Of a DNA stretch of 64,000 bases, positions 17,625 through 28,670 are shown piece by piece. The position numbers were made by a program, and so were the translations under genes. The notes under the pieces are model-generated. The model was not told the origin of the DNA. It was given only the letters and a program-made list of their open reading frames with translations, and did no database searches. The first letter of the stretch is position 1; every line of letters begins with the position of its first letter. Source of the DNA: VAZQ01 sp963816745 (GTDB lineage Bacteria > Pseudomonadota > Alphaproteobacteria > Rhizobiales > Xanthobacteraceae); contig CAWFLQ010000001.1 of NCBI GenBank assembly GCA_963816745.1, positions 682,001 through 746,000 of the forward strand. Direction: 5' to 3'.

Positions 17625-18026
17625 ATGCACGCCAGCGAGACCTCCGGAAAGCCGCCCCAGACCGAGCCGGCGCTGCGCGCCATCGCGATGCCGGCCGACG
17701 CCAATCCGCACGGGGATATCTTCGGCGGCTGGCTGCTGTCGCAGATGGACCTCGCCGGCGGCACCGCCGCGACCCGGCGGGCAAAAGGCCGCACCGTGAC
17801 CGTGGCGATCACCGCCATGACCTTCCATCGCCCGGTCTTCATCGGCGACGAGGTCACCTGCTACGCCGACATCATCAAGATCGGGAAAACGTCGATCACC
17901 GTGAAGGTGGAGAGCTGGGCGCGCCGCGGCATCGGCGAGGAACAGGTCGCGGTGACCGAGGGCATCTTCACCTACGTCGCCGTCGGCGACGACCGCCGCC
18001 CGTGCCCGGTACCGCCCGAAGGCTGA
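17625..18026 (+). CDS. YciA-type acyl-CoA thioesterase (hotdog fold)
   Basis: 133 residues. ANPHGDIFGGWLLSQMDLAGG is the signature of the acyl-CoA hydrolases of the YciA/BFIT group, followed by VAITAMTFHRPVFIGDEV. Such enzymes cleave acyl-CoA thioesters to free acid and CoA in the cytoplasm. The ATG at 17625 follows AGGACTCCC. It is divergent from the molybdenum hydroxylase and precedes the beta-oxidation genes by 60 bases on the same strand, so it may relieve CoA sequestration during fatty-acid breakdown. Confidence 0.9.
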   Translation: MHASETSGKPPQTEPALRAIAMPADANPHGDIFGGWLLSQMDLAGGTAATRRAKGRTVTVAITAMTFHRPVFIGDEVTCYADIIKIGKTSITVKVESWARRGIGEEQVAVTEGIFTYVAVGDDRRPCPVPPEG

Positions 18027-18086
18027 TTTCGCACCTTCCGTTAATGGCCGGATGATACTATCTGTTTTTCAGCTGGAACCTTCATC

Positions 18087-20364
18087 ATGAGCGATTCCTC
18101 GTTTCGCCGGGACTGGATAACCAAGCCGATCTTCCGGTGGGCGCGGCACGTGCTGCCGAGCCTGTCCGACACCGAGCGCGAGGCGATCGAAGCCGGCGAC
18201 GTCTGGTGGGACGCCGATCTGTTCACCGGCAATCCCGACTGGGCGAAGCTCCTGGCCTTCCCGCCGGCGACGCTGTCGCGCCGAGGAGCAGGCCTTCCTC
18301 GACGGTCCGGTCGACGAACTCTGCCGCATGCTCGACGACTGGCAGATCACCTGGGAGCTGCGCGACCTGCCGCCGGAGGTCTGGGACTTTCTCAAGCGCC
18401 ACAAGTTCTTCGCGATGATCATTCCGAAGAAGCTACGGCGGCCTGGGCTTTTCCGCCTACGCGCATTCGGAGGTGATCCGCAAGCTCTCGACGCGCTCGC
18501 TCACCGCGGCCGTCACCGCCATGGTGCCGAACTCGCTCGGCCCCGGCGAGCTGCTGCACCAGTTCGGCACCAAGGCGCAGCAGGATTACTGGCTGCCGCG
18601 CCTCGCCGCAGCCGAGGAAATTCCCTGCTTCGGGCTCACCAGCCCGGAGGCCGGCTCGGACGCCGCCTCGATGATCGATTCCGGCGTGGTCTGCCGCGGC
18701 ATCTGGGAAGGCCGCGAGGTGCTCGGCATCAGGCTCAACTGGCACAAGCGCTACATCACGCTCGGGCCCGATCGCGACCGTGCTGGGCCTCGCCTTCAAG
18801 CTCTACGATCCCGATCATCTGCTCGGCACCGACGAGGACATCGGCATCACGGTCGCGCTGGTGCCGACCAACCTGCCGGGCGTCGAGATCGGCCGCCGGC
18901 ATCTGCCGCGCATGCTCGTCTTCCAGAACGGCCCGAACTGGGGCCACGACGTGTTCATCCCGATGGACCACGTCATCGGCGGCGTCGAGCAGGTCGGCAA
19001 GGGCTGGAAGATGCTGATGAGCGCGCTCGCGGCCGGACGCGGCATCTCGCTGCCGTCGCTGTCGGCGGCGGCCGCCGCCTTCGCCGCGCACACCACCGGC
19101 GCCTATGCGCGCATCCGCGAGCAGTTCCACGTTCCGATCGGCCGCTTCGAGGCGATCCAGGAGCGCCTCGGCCGCATGGCCGCCACCGCCTATCTGCTCG
19201 ACGCCGCGCGCCGGCTGACCTGCGCCGCCATCGACCACGGCCACAAGCCCGCGGTCGTCACCGCCATCATGAAATCGCAGGCGACCGAGCGCATGCGCGT
19301 GTCGGCCAACGACGCCATGGACGTGCACGGCGGCAAGGCCATTCAGGAAGGCCCGCTCAATTATCTCGGCAGGCTCTATCGCGCGCGTGCCGATCGGCAT
19401 CACGGTCGAGGGCGCCAATATCGTCACCCGCGCCCTCATCCAGTTCGGGCAGGGCGCGATCCGCAGCCATCCCTACCTGCTCAAGGAGATGACCGCGCTC
19501 GAGGACCCCGATCGCGCCCGCGGCCTCGACGCAGTTCGACCACGCGTTCTGGGGCCATGTCGGCCACAGCTTCGCCAATGCGTTCCGCGCCTGGGGCCGC
19601 GCCTGGACCGGCGGCGTGTTCGCGCCCGCGCCCGACGCGGGGGCGGCGAGCCGCTTCTACAAGCCGCTCGGACGCTACACCTCGGCCTTCGCGCTCGCCG
19701 CCGACATGGCCCTGCTGACGCTGGGCGGCGGGCTCAAGCGCAAGGAGATGATCTCGGCGCGCTTCGGCGACATCCTCTCCGAGCTTTATCTGCTCTCCGC
19801 CGTGCTCAAGCGCTGGGAGGACGAGGGCCGCCAGCAAGCCGACCTGCCGCTGGTGGAATGGTGCATGGAAGTCCGGCTTCGCCACCATCGAGGCGCGCTT
19901 CGACGAGATCTTCGCCAATTTCCCGAACCGGCCGGCGGCGTGGCTGCTGCGGTTCATGGTGCTGCCGTTCGGGCTGCGGCGCCGCGGTCCTTCCGATCGG
20001 CTGACGCGAGGCCTGCGCGAACATCCTGCTTGCACCATCGGCGACGCGCGACCGGCTGACCGTGGATATCTTCCACGGCACCGGCGACGACGGACTCGCG
20101 CGCCTCGAGCGCGCCTTCGAGCTCACCATCGCCGCGCAGCCGTTGCGCGATCGCCTGCACAAGGCGCATGTGCGCGACATCGACAAGGCGCGCAAGCAGG
20201 GATTGATCAACGACGCCGAGGCGGCGCAGCTTCACGCTGCCGCGGAGGCCGTTGCGGCCGCCGTCGCGGTCGATGATTTCGCGCCAGAGGAATTGTCACC
20301 GCCGCGATGTCCCAGGGAGACGTGCTATCGTCGAGCGATGTCACGACCGACGGCCGCGGAGTAG
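18087..20364 (+). pseudogene. fadE: FadE-type long-chain acyl-CoA dehydrogenase, many frameshifts
   Basis: The pieces join into a ~755-residue FadE-like acyl-CoA dehydrogenase, with its C-terminal DUF1974 domain. In order: FRWARHVLPSLSDTEREA; MIIPKK + YGGLGFSAYAHSEV; EIPCFGLTSPEAGSDA; GITVALVPTNLPG; SANDAMDVHGGKAIQEGP; RYTSAFALAADMALLTLGG; QPLRDRLHKAHVRDIDKARKQG. Breaks lie near 18285, 18432, 18767, 19388, 19531, 19868 and 20011; in each case removing one base restores the family sequence. That pattern suggests sequencing insertions more than true decay, though decay cannot be excluded. The end is uncertain because it overlaps the thiolase start. Confidence 0.88.
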
Positions 20365-21647
20365 CGCCCGTCCGGTCTACATCGTCGACGGCAGCCGCAC
20401 GCCGTTCATTCGCGCGCGCGGCCGGCCCGGCCCGTTCACGCCGGTCGATCTCGCGGTCGCCTGCGGGCGGCCGCTGCTGCTGCGCCAGCCGTTCGCGCCC
20501 GATGCTTTCGACCAGGTCATCCTCGGCTGCGTCAACGTGCTCGCCGACGAGATGAATCCGGCGCGCGTCGCGGCGCTGCGGCTCGGCATGGGCGAGGCGA
20601 TGACCGCCTTCACGGTGCAGATCAATTGCGGCTCCGGCATGCAGTCGATCGACACCGCGTACCAGTACATCCGCGAAGGCCAGTCCGATCTCATCCTCGC
20701 CGGCGGCGCCGAGGCGCTGAGCCACGCGCCGCTCATCTTCCGCCGAGCGCGGTCGACTGGTACGCGCGGCTGTTCGGTGCGCGCGACGTCTGGTCGCGCC
20801 TCAAGGCGATCGCCGGTTTCCGGCCGTCGTTCTTCAAGCCGGTGCATCGGCCTCGAGCGCGGCCTGACCGATCCGGTGGTCGAGCTCAACATGGGCCAGA
20901 CCGCGGAGATTCTCGCTCACTTGTTTCACGTGTCGCGGCGCGACGCCGATCAATACGCCGTCGAGAGCCAGCAGCGGCTCGCGCAACGCGCAGAAGGAAG
21001 GCTGGTTCGCGGGCGAGCTCGAGCCGACCTTCGCGCGCGACGGCAAGGTCTACGATCACGACGACGGCGTGCGGCCGGACAGCACGGTCGAGAAGCTCGC
21101 CGAGCTCAAGCCCGCCTTCGAGCGGCCGTGGGGCAAGGTCACTGCCGGCAACAGCTCGCAGATCACCGACGGCGCGTCATGGGTGATCCTGGCATCCGAG
21201 CAGGCGGTGAAGAAGCACGGCCTCACGCCGCGCGCGGTGATCGTCGACAGCGAATGGTCGGCGCTCGATCCCTCGATCATGGGGCTCGGTCCGGTGCTGT
21301 GCGCGACCGCGCTCCTGCGGCGGCACGGCTCAGCGCTCGGCGATATCGGGCTGTGGGAGATCAACGAGGCCTTCGCCGCGCAGGTGCTCGCCTGTCTCGC
21401 GGCCTGGGAGGACGACACCTTCTGCCGCGAGGTGCTCGGCCTCGACGGCGCGGCGGGCCGCATCGAGCGCGACAAGCTCAACGTCGACGGCGGCGCCATC
21501 GGCCTCGGCCATCCCGTCGGCGCGAGCGGCAACCGCATCGTGCTGCATCTGGTGAACGCGATGAAGCGGCTCGGCGTCAAGCAGGGCATCGCCACCGAAT
21601 GCATCGGCGGCGGGCAGGGCGGCGCCATGTTGATCGAGACGGTGTAG
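20338..21647 (+). pseudogene. fadI: Acetyl-CoA acyltransferase (thiolase, FadI-like), frameshifted
   Basis: Thiolase of about 435 residues that cleaves 3-ketoacyl-CoA to acetyl-CoA. Seen: RPVYIVDGSRTPF at the start, the nucleophile cysteine in QINCGSGMQSID, NEAFAAQVLA, the histidine in GLGHPVGASGNR, and the second cysteine in ATECIGGGQGG. Frames change near 20363 (extra base), 20744 (base missing), 20847 (extra C) and 20986 (extra C). The most likely start is the ATG at 20338, giving MSRPTAAE then, after the first shift, SARPVYIV. Eight bases separate its stop from the next gene. Confidence 0.88.
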
Positions 21648-21655
21648 GGCGCGGC

Positions 21656-23741
21656 ATGGGCAAGGTCTTGGACGTTCTCGCGCCGCGCAATCTCGAGCTC
21701 GGCCCGGCCGGATCGGCAGAGCAGAGCCCATGGCGGCATTGGCGGCTCGCGCGCGACGAGAACGGCGTCGCCTGGCTCGTGCTCGACAAAGCCGGCGCCA
21801 GCGCCAATACGCTGTCCGAGGACGTGCTCATCGAGCTCGACGACGTGCTCGCCAAGCTCGAGCGCGACCCGCCGAAAGGCCTGGTGCTGCGCTCCGCCAA
21901 GCCGGGCGGCTTCATCGCCGGCGCCGACATCGGCGAGTTCCGCGGCATGACCGACGCGACGGAGGTCGAGGTACGGCTGACCAGGGGGAACGCGATCGTC
22001 GATCGGCTCGATCGCCTGACGGTGCCGACGCGTCGCCGTCATCCACGGCTATTGCCTCGGCGGCGGGCTCGAGATCGCGCTCGCCTGCGACTAGCCGGAT
22101 CGCGGTCGAGGACGCGCGCTTCGGCTTCCCCGAGGTGATGCTCGGCCTGCATCCCGGCCTCGGCGGCACGGTGCGCCTGCCGCGCCTGATCAATCCGCTC
22201 GAAGCCATGAGCATGATGCTGACCGGCCGCAATGTGCACGCCCGGCGGGCGAAATCGCTCGGCCTCGTCGACGCGGTCGTGCCGGAGCGGCACGTGCACG
22301 CGGCAGCCACAGCCACAGTGACGGGGAAGCAGGCCAAGCGCGGCGGCCTGCTGATCGAGCTCGTGAATTCCGGCTCGGCCGCAAGCTCGCCGCCAAGCGC
22401 ATGCGCGCGGAGACCGCGAAGAAGGCGCCGATCGAGCACTATCCCGCGCCCCACGCCCTGATCGATCTGTGGGAGACCCACGGCGGCAACGTCCAGGACA
22501 TGCAGAAGGCGGAGATCGCGTCCTTCGCGCGGCTGCTGGTCACGGACACGTCGCGCAATCTCGTGCGCGTGTTCTTCCTGCGCGAGAAGCTCAAGAGCCT
22601 TTCCGACGGCAAGTTTGCCGGCAACCGCATCCACGTCATCGGCGCCGGCGCCATGGGTGGCGATATCGCGGCCTGGTGCGCATGGCACGGCTTCACCGTC
22701 ACGCTCGCCGACATGAAGCCCGAGCCGCTCGCCAAGGCGGTCGAGCGCGCGACCGAGCTTTACGGCAAGATCGGCCACAAGCACATCGACATCCGCGACG
22801 CGCTCGACCGGCTGATCCCCGATCTCAACGGCGAGGGCGTGCATTCCGCCGACCTCGTCATCGAGGCGGTGCCGGAAACGCTCGACCTGAAGCGCAAGGT
22901 CTATGCCGCGACCGAGCCGAAGATGAAGCCGGGCGCGATTCTCGCCACCAACACGTCGAGCATTCCGCTGCAGGAGCTGCGCCAGGGGTTGCAGCGGCCG
23001 GATCATCTCGTCGGCGTGCATTTCTTCAACCCGGTGTCGCGCATGCAGCTGGTCGAGGTGGTGAGCCACGACCAGGTCGCGGCCGATGTGCTTGGCAAGG
23101 CGCGCGCCTTCCTCGGCCGCATCGATCGCCTGCCTGCGCCGGTGAAGAGCGCGCCGGGATTCCTGGTCAACCGCGCGCTCACGCCCTACATGCTCGAAGC
23201 CATGGTGATGCTGAGCGAAGGCGTCAAGCGCGAGACCATCGACGCCGCGGCGGTCGCGTTCGGCATGCCGATGGGACCGATCGAGCTGGCCGACACCGTC
23301 GGCCTCGACATCTGCCTGCACGTCGCCGAGACGCTCAAGGCCGGCCTCGACCGGCCGATGCCCGACGTGTCGCACGTGCTGCGCGACAAGGTGCAGATGG
23401 GGCAGCTCGGCCGCAAGACCGGCAAGGGTCTCTACGAGTGGAAGAACGGCGAGCCGGTGAAGGAGCGCGACGCACCCAAGCCCACGCCCGAGATGACCGA
23501 CCGGCTGATCCTGCCGATGCTCGACGTCTGCGTCGCCTGCCTGCGCGAAGGCGTGGTGGCGGACGAGGACACGGTCGACGGCGCCATGATCTTCGCCACC
23601 GGCTTTGCGCCGTTCCGCGGCGGCCCCATGCACTATGCGCGCACGCGCGGCGTGGCCGAGATCCGGCAGCTGCTGTGGCAGTTCGCGCAACGCTATGGCG
23701 AGCGCTTCCGGCCCGATCCGGACTGGAACCATCTGACCTGA
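21656..23741 (+). pseudogene. fadJ: FadJ/FadB-type 3-hydroxyacyl-CoA dehydrogenase / enoyl-CoA hydratase, frameshifted
   Basis: Bifunctional beta-oxidation enzyme of about 695 residues. The N-terminal hydratase half has FIAGADIGEF, GYCLGGGLEIALACD and FGFPEVMLGLHPGLGG; the dehydrogenase half has the NAD-binding VIGAGAMGGDIAAWCA, NTSSIPLQEL, HFFNPVSRMQLVEVV, and the ending ATGFAPFRGGPMHYA. Shifts near 22030 (extra C), 22093 (extra T) and about 22380 break the first half; 22401 onward is clean. Its stop TGA overlaps the next start (TGATG), showing tight coupling in the operon. Confidence 0.9.
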
Positions 23742-25612
23742 TGCGTAGCGGCGGCGGTCCGATCCGGTTCGACGACGCCGATCGTCTCGCCGAGGCGATC
23801 GTCGCCCGCGTCGGCAAGGAGATCGTGCTCGCTCTGCCGCTCGGGCTCGGCAAGGCCAATCACATCGCCAATGCCTTGTTCGCGCGCGCCGCGGCCGATC
23901 CTTCGATCCATCTTCGAATCTTCACAGCGCTGACGCTCGAGAAGCCGCGCGCGCGGGCCGGCCTCGAGCGGCGCTTCGTCGCGCCGTTCGCGGAGCGCGT
24001 GTTCGGCGGCTATCCCGACCTCGCCTATGCCGCTGCGCTGCACGCCGGCACGCTTCCGCCCAATATCGAGGTCGACGAATTCTTCTTCCAGGCCGGCACG
24101 CGGCTCTGGGTCGCAGCGTCGCAACGCGACTATATTTCCGCCAACTACACGCATGCGCTTCGCTATCTGCTCGAGCGGGGCGTCAACGTGATCGCGCAGC
24201 TCGTCGCCAAACGGGAGCGCGGCGGCGAGACCCGCTTGAGCCTGAGCTGCAATACCGACCTCACGCTCGACCTGCTGGCGCTGCGCGCGCGCGGCGAGTG
24301 CGATTTCCTGCTCGCGGGGCAGGTCAATTCCGAGCTGCCGTTCATGCCGGGCGATGCCGACGTCGCGGCCGGCGAATTCGACGTGCTGCTGGAAGGGCCG
24401 ACCGGACTTTCCGCTGTTCGCGCCGCCGCGCGAGCCGATCGATTTCACCGAATACGCCGGCGGGCTGCACGTGGCGCGCACGGTCGTCGACGGCGGCACG
24501 CTGCAGATCGGCATCGGATCGCTCGGCGACGCGGTCGTGCAGGCGCTGATCCTGCGGCACCGCAACAATGCCGGATTTCGCGACATCGTGGCGCGGCTCG
24601 ATCCGGCCAATCGCGCGCCGGCGGGCCTGCGCGAAAGCGCGCCGTTCGACATCGGCCTCCACGGCGTGAGCGAGATGTTCGTCGAGGGCTTCCTCGACCT
24701 CCTGCGCGCCGGCATCCTCAAGCGCGAGGTCGACGGCACGTTGCTGCAGGCGGCGTTCTTTCTGGGCTCGCGCGCGTTCTATCGCGCGCTGCGGGAGATG
24801 CCGGAGAGCGAGCTCGCGAAGCTGCGCATGACCGCGGTCTCGTACGTCAACGAGCTCTATGGCGACGAGGCCGCCAAGCGGCGCGTCGCGCGTGAAGGCG
24901 CGCTTCGTCAACAACGCCATGATGGCGACCCTGCTCGGCGCCGTGGTCTCGGACGGGCTCGAGAACGGCCAGGTCGTGAGCGGGGTCGGCGGGCAATACA
25001 ATTTCGTGGCGCAGAGTTTCGCGCTTGGACGACGCGCGCTCGGTCATCATGCTGCGATCGACGCGCGACGCGAAGGGGCGTACCACCTCGAACATCCGCT
25101 GGAACTACGGCCACACCACGATCCCGCGTCATCTGCGCGACATCGTGGTGACGGAGTACGGCATCGCGGATTTGCGCGGCAAGACCGATCGCGACGTGAT
25201 CGCCGCCATGCTGGCGATAGCGGACTCGCGCTTCCAGGACGACCTGCTGCGCCGGGCGAAGGACGCCGGAAAGATCGAGAGAGACTTCGAGCTCCCTCGG
25301 GACTGCCGGGACAACACGCCGGAGCGGATCGAGCGGGCGCTTGCGCCCGCGCGCGAAAGCGGGCTGCTCCCGCTGTTTCCCTTCGGCACCGACTTCACCG
25401 AGACCGAGCAGCGGCTCATCCCCGCGCTGCAACTGCTGCAGCAGGCTTCGCCGCTTCGCCTGGCGGAATTGTTGGCGCGCGGGTTCTCTTCCGCTGCACC
25501 GTCGGCCGACGTGCGGGAGTGTCTCGCGCGCATGGGTCTCGACCGGCGATCAGGCGTGACCGAGCACGTCTATGCGGCACTCATCCGCGGCGCGCTCGCC
25601 TCGACGGCTTGA
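23741..25612 (+). pseudogene. Acetyl-CoA hydrolase/transferase family protein, frameshifted
   Basis: About 623 residues of a CoA-transferase-fold protein. The first part has GLGKANHIANALFARA; the C-terminal domain shows GIGSLGDAVVQALILRHRNN, FVNNAMMATLLGAVVSDGLENGQVVSGVGGQ (split over shifts) and the strongly conserved VVTEYGIADLRGKTDRD. Extra bases near 24406, 24896 and 25026 break the frame. As last gene of the beta-oxidation cluster it may move or hydrolyse CoA on acetyl-CoA or short acyl-CoA products. Its start overlaps the FadJ stop. Confidence 0.85.
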
Positions 25613-25667
25613 CGTCGATAGTATCTCCACCCACTTGTTTCTTCCACGCAATGCAGGGGTCCGCGCA

Positions 25668-26186
25668 ATGACCATTTCTCTCTACAAATCATCGGTTCCG
25701 ATTTTCGTGCAGTTCCTCACCAGCCTGTCGGGGGTTCTGGACAAGGCGGCCGCTTATGCCGAGGCCAAGAAGGTCGACCCCGCCGTGCTTCTCAACACGC
25801 GGCTCGCGCCCGACATGTTCCCGTTGGTGCGGCAGGTGAGGGCGGCGACCGATCATGCCATCAACGCCGGCGGCCGGCTCGCCGGCGTGGACATGCCGAC
25901 CTTCTCCAACAGCGAGGCGACCATTCCCGAGCTGAAGGAGCGCATCGCCAAGACCATCGATTTCCTCAAAGGCCTCGAGCCCGCGCAGATCGACGGCAAC
26001 GAGGACAAGGAGATCAAGATCACGTTCCCGAGCGGTGCGACCCGCGAGTTCACGGGCCAATCGCTGCTCCTCAACAACTCGCTGCCGAATTTCTATTTCC
26101 ACTGCACCACGGCCTACGACATCCTGCGGCACTGCGGCGTCGAGCTGGGCAAGCGCGATTTCATGGGCACGCCGGTGTCGCTGTAG
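25668..26186 (+). CDS. DUF1993 family protein
   Basis: 172 residues, matching the usual DUF1993 length. Seen: SLYKSSVPIFVQFLTSLSGVLDKAA at the start, LAPDMFPLVRQVRAATDHA, and LPNFYFHCTTAYDILRHCGVELGKRDFMG at the end. The family has a DinB-like four-helix look but no proven function. ATG at 25668 is preceded by GGGG. It follows the beta-oxidation genes by 55 bases but its own link to them is unproven. Confidence 0.88.
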   Translation: MTISLYKSSVPIFVQFLTSLSGVLDKAAAYAEAKKVDPAVLLNTRLAPDMFPLVRQVRAATDHAINAGGRLAGVDMPTFSNSEATIPELKERIAKTIDFLKGLEPAQIDGNEDKEIKITFPSGATREFTGQSLLLNNSLPNFYFHCTTAYDILRHCGVELGKRDFMGTPVSL

Positions 26187-26422
26187 GTCCCCTTCTCGGC
26201 CGTATTTTCAGGGTATAGCCTGTTCGACCAGCTGCCCCTGACGCGACGGGACGTGCCGAAGTTTCCGTCCGAAGCAACGGGCAGCGGTCGTGCCGTCGGC
26301 AGGCACCATTCCTGAAGAGATCGAGCTTTTTGCGGTCTCGTATCGGTCGTCACATTCCATAGGTACGCGCGCCGCGTCCGCCGCGGCGGGCGGCCTCGTG
26401 GCATATCCACACGGAGGACCAC

Positions 26423-26716
26423 ATGCCGACGTTCATATGTTCGTTGAGTTGGACCGACCAAGGCATCCGCGCGATCAAGGATGCTCCCAAGCGCGCCCAG
26501 GCCTCTCGAGAGCTCGCCAAGAAAGTGGGAGTCGAGATCAAGGAGGTCTATTTGACGTCCGGCGACGACGATCTGCTCTTGATTGTTGATACTCCGAATG
26601 GAGACAACGTCGCCAAATTTGCGCTTGCGCTCGGATCGCAGGGAAACGTGCGGACGCGCACCGCAAGGGCTTGGCCTCAGTCCGAATTCAACAAGTTGAT
26701 ATCCGAGCTTCCGTGA
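26423..26716 (+). CDS. GYD-domain protein
   Basis: 97 residues beginning MPTFICSLSWTDQGIRAIKDAPKRA and containing VEIKEVYLTSGDDDLLLIVDTPN, the pattern of the small GYD family (alpha/beta barrel-like, function unknown). Ribosome site GGAGG seven bases before the ATG. It converges on the alpha/beta hydrolase with 31 bases between. Confidence 0.85.
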   Translation: MPTFICSLSWTDQGIRAIKDAPKRAQASRELAKKVGVEIKEVYLTSGDDDLLLIVDTPNGDNVAKFALALGSQGNVRTRTARAWPQSEFNKLISELP

Positions 26717-26747
26717 CAGAAAGGTTCGGATGTGCTGATTTGGCGCG

Positions 26748-27599
26748 CTAGTGCGACGCCATGAATCCCACGATGGCGGTGAGCACGGATTGCTCGATAC
26801 CGTTGAAGCCGTGGCGGTTGAATGCGCTGCACCTGGGCACGGCGATATTCGATGCTCCTCCGTTGGCAACGAAGCTCGCCTTCTGCGCTGCCGGGAGGCC
26901 GGTGAGACCGTTGAAGACGGCCTGCGCCGAAGCGCCGGCACTCAGCGCGCATTGATCCTGCGCGTGCCATGCCACCAGCGTCGGCACGCTGATGTTGGCG
27001 AGACCCGGATTGGCGGCGAGCACGGTGCCGCTCTCCTCCGGAGCGGTGCCCGGCGCGGTGATGGACGAGGTCAGCACGATTCCGCGCGGGAGATTGGATC
27101 CGGTCAGGCGCGCGGCCGCGTTCACGACCGAGAGCGTGCCGTTGCTCGTGCCGACGAGCCAGATCGGCCTGTTGGGCCATTGATTGCGAACCACGCCGAT
27201 GACCGCGCCGAGATGGTCGGCATGGGCTTGCGTGAGCCGCTGATTGTTGAGTCCATTGGGACCAGGAAAAGCAGGCGCGGCGTCCAGCATCGCGACGTTG
27301 TACCGGGCATTGAGAAAGCGGCGCGCGGAACGGATCAGGAAGTTGCCTTGCAGCTCCCTGATGTCGCCGGCCTGGGCTCCGGTTTGGATCAGGTCGAGCA
27401 CGCCGTTGCCGCCGGCAAGCAATATGACGGTCCCGCGCGCGATGACGAACAGCACGGGACTATAGGGGCGAGGCCGGACGGTGAGGTTGGAGTCGATCGT
27501 CACCGCTTCCGGTCCCTGTGCGGCGGCCGGCGGCGCCGTGGCGATGGCGAACAGACATGGAAGCAGAACGGCGGCAAGCAGCTTTGCGATTTGCGACAT
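26748..27599 (-). CDS. Secreted alpha/beta-hydrolase-like protein
   Basis: 283 residues with a signal peptide (MSQIAKLLAAVLLPCLFAIATAPPAAA). The nucleophile elbow is G150-T-S152-N-G (WLVGTSNGT), and HDQ-type residues follow late (AWHAQDQC; NRHGFNGIE with a candidate catalytic histidine). No lid or lipase motif is evident. It is the last gene of the mutase operon, 18 bases after the MeaB stop, so it may be co-expressed, but a periplasmic hydrolase has no obvious role in a cytoplasmic mutase pathway. Confidence 0.78.
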   Translation of the reverse strand: MSQIAKLLAAVLLPCLFAIATAPPAAAQGPEAVTIDSNLTVRPRPYSPVLFVIARGTVILLAGGNGVLDLIQTGAQAGDIRELQGNFLIRSARRFLNARYNVAMLDAAPAFPGPNGLNNQRLTQAHADHLGAVIGVVRNQWPNRPIWLVGTSNGTLSVVNAAARLTGSNLPRGIVLTSSITAPGTAPEESGTVLAANPGLANISVPTLVAWHAQDQCALSAGASAQAVFNGLTGLPAAQKASFVANGGASNIAVPRCSAFNRHGFNGIEQSVLTAIVGFMASH

Positions 27600-27617
27600 C
27601 GTCTCGGCTCCTTGTTT

Positions 27618-28661
27618 TCATGGTGCGTTTCCACGCAGCAATGTACGAGCGACCTCGATCGGGCTCGCGTCGCCCACGGTGATGCGCTCGATGAGCGGTT
27701 CGAGGCTCGCGGGCAGGGCGTCCGAGCCGGGCGCGCGCGCATAGGGCGCCAGCAGCAATGCAGAGAGTGCGCGCAGGACCTGCGCATAGGCTCGCTCGCG
27801 GCGGTGCGCGCGGCGCCGGCCGGTGTTCTCGCTCCAGGCGATGAAGGCGTCGATCGCCTGTGCCAGCTCGGGCACGCCGCGGTTCTCGGTTGCCGCGATC
27901 TTGCTGACCGGCGGAACCCAGGTCGATTCGTCCTCGCCCGCATGGCCGTGCCGCCGCCGCAGCGCCGCGAGTCCGGCAGTGACGGGAAAAGCGGCCGCGG
28001 CCGCGGCTTTCTTCTCCGGGCGCGGATTGACGCCAGGCTCGCCCATATAGGCAGCGGCGAGCGCGCGCTCGATCATGCCGGCGGCGTCGTCGGCGCCGGG
28101 CATGTCGGCCTTGTTCACGGCGAAGATGTCGCCGATCTCCATCAGGCCCGCCTTCGATGCTTGCACACCGTCGCCGAGTCCAGGCACGGTCATGACCACC
28201 GTGCAATCCGCTGTCGTATGGATCTCGATGTCGGCCTGGCCGGCGCCGACGGTCTCGATGATGACGCGGCGGAACTCGAACAGGCTCAGCACGGCCACGA
28301 GGTCGGTCGCCGTGTCGCTCAGGCCGCCGACGTGGCCGCGCGAGGCGAGGCTGCGGAAATATGTGTTGGCAAAGCCCGCGCTGCGGTTGCGGCGGATGCG
28401 GTCGCCGAGCACCGCTCCGCCGGAATACGGGCTCGACGGATCGATGGCGAGGATGGCGATGCGCTCACCCGATTGCGCCCAATGCGCGGTCAGTGCGTCG
28501 ACCAGCGTGGACTTGCCGGCGCCGGGCGGGCCGGTGATGCCGATCACCTCTGCCCAGCTCGGCAGTCGGTAGGCGCGCGCGAGCACATCCTCGTAGCCTT
28601 CCGCCTGGTTCTCGACGGTGCTGATGGTGCGGGCGATGCGCCGCAGCTCGCTCGGCTCCAT
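27618..28661 (-). CDS. meaB: MeaB/ArgK-type G-protein chaperone of B12-dependent mutase
   Basis: 347 residues of the SIMIBI-class GTPase that guards and reloads adenosylcobalamin in acyl-CoA mutases. Walker A is G44-PPGAGKST; also seen are LAIDPSSPYSGGAVLGDRIRM-like (RIRR here), the switch region FRRVIIETVGAGQADIE and the guanine-recognising AVNKADM. The mutase large and small subunits are just upstream in the same operon, which settles the role. Nine bases separate it from the lipocalin-like gene. Confidence 0.92.
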   Translation of the reverse strand: MEPSELRRIARTISTVENQAEGYEDVLARAYRLPSWAEVIGITGPPGAGKSTLVDALTAHWAQSGERIAILAIDPSSPYSGGAVLGDRIRRNRSAGFANTYFRSLASRGHVGGLSDTATDLVAVLSLFEFRRVIIETVGAGQADIEIHTTADCTVVMTVPGLGDGVQASKAGLMEIGDIFAVNKADMPGADDAAGMIERALAAAYMGEPGVNPRPEKKAAAAAAFPVTAGLAALRRRHGHAGEDESTWVPPVSKIAATENRGVPELAQAIDAFIAWSENTGRRRAHRRERAYAQVLRALSALLLAPYARAPGSDALPASLEPLIERITVGDASPIEVARTLLRGNAP

Positions 28662-28670
28662 GTGGTCGTC

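Noticed and set aside
13409..17799. Long plus-strand frames (600-860 codons) opposite the UbiD, crotonase and molybdenum hydroxylase genes
   Set aside because: High GC keeps antisense frames open; the minus strand carries catalytic motifs, ribosome sites and tight operon spacing.
22469..24895. 808-codon frame overlapping fadJ and the CoA transferase gene
   Set aside because: Its first half is fadJ read in the wrong frame (His/Arg-rich); only the part from 23741 to about 24406 is real coding sequence.
18087..25030. Programmed ribosomal frameshifting
   Set aside because: There are too many sites, no slippery heptamers or stimulatory structures recur, and sites differ in inserted base; errors or decay explain them better.
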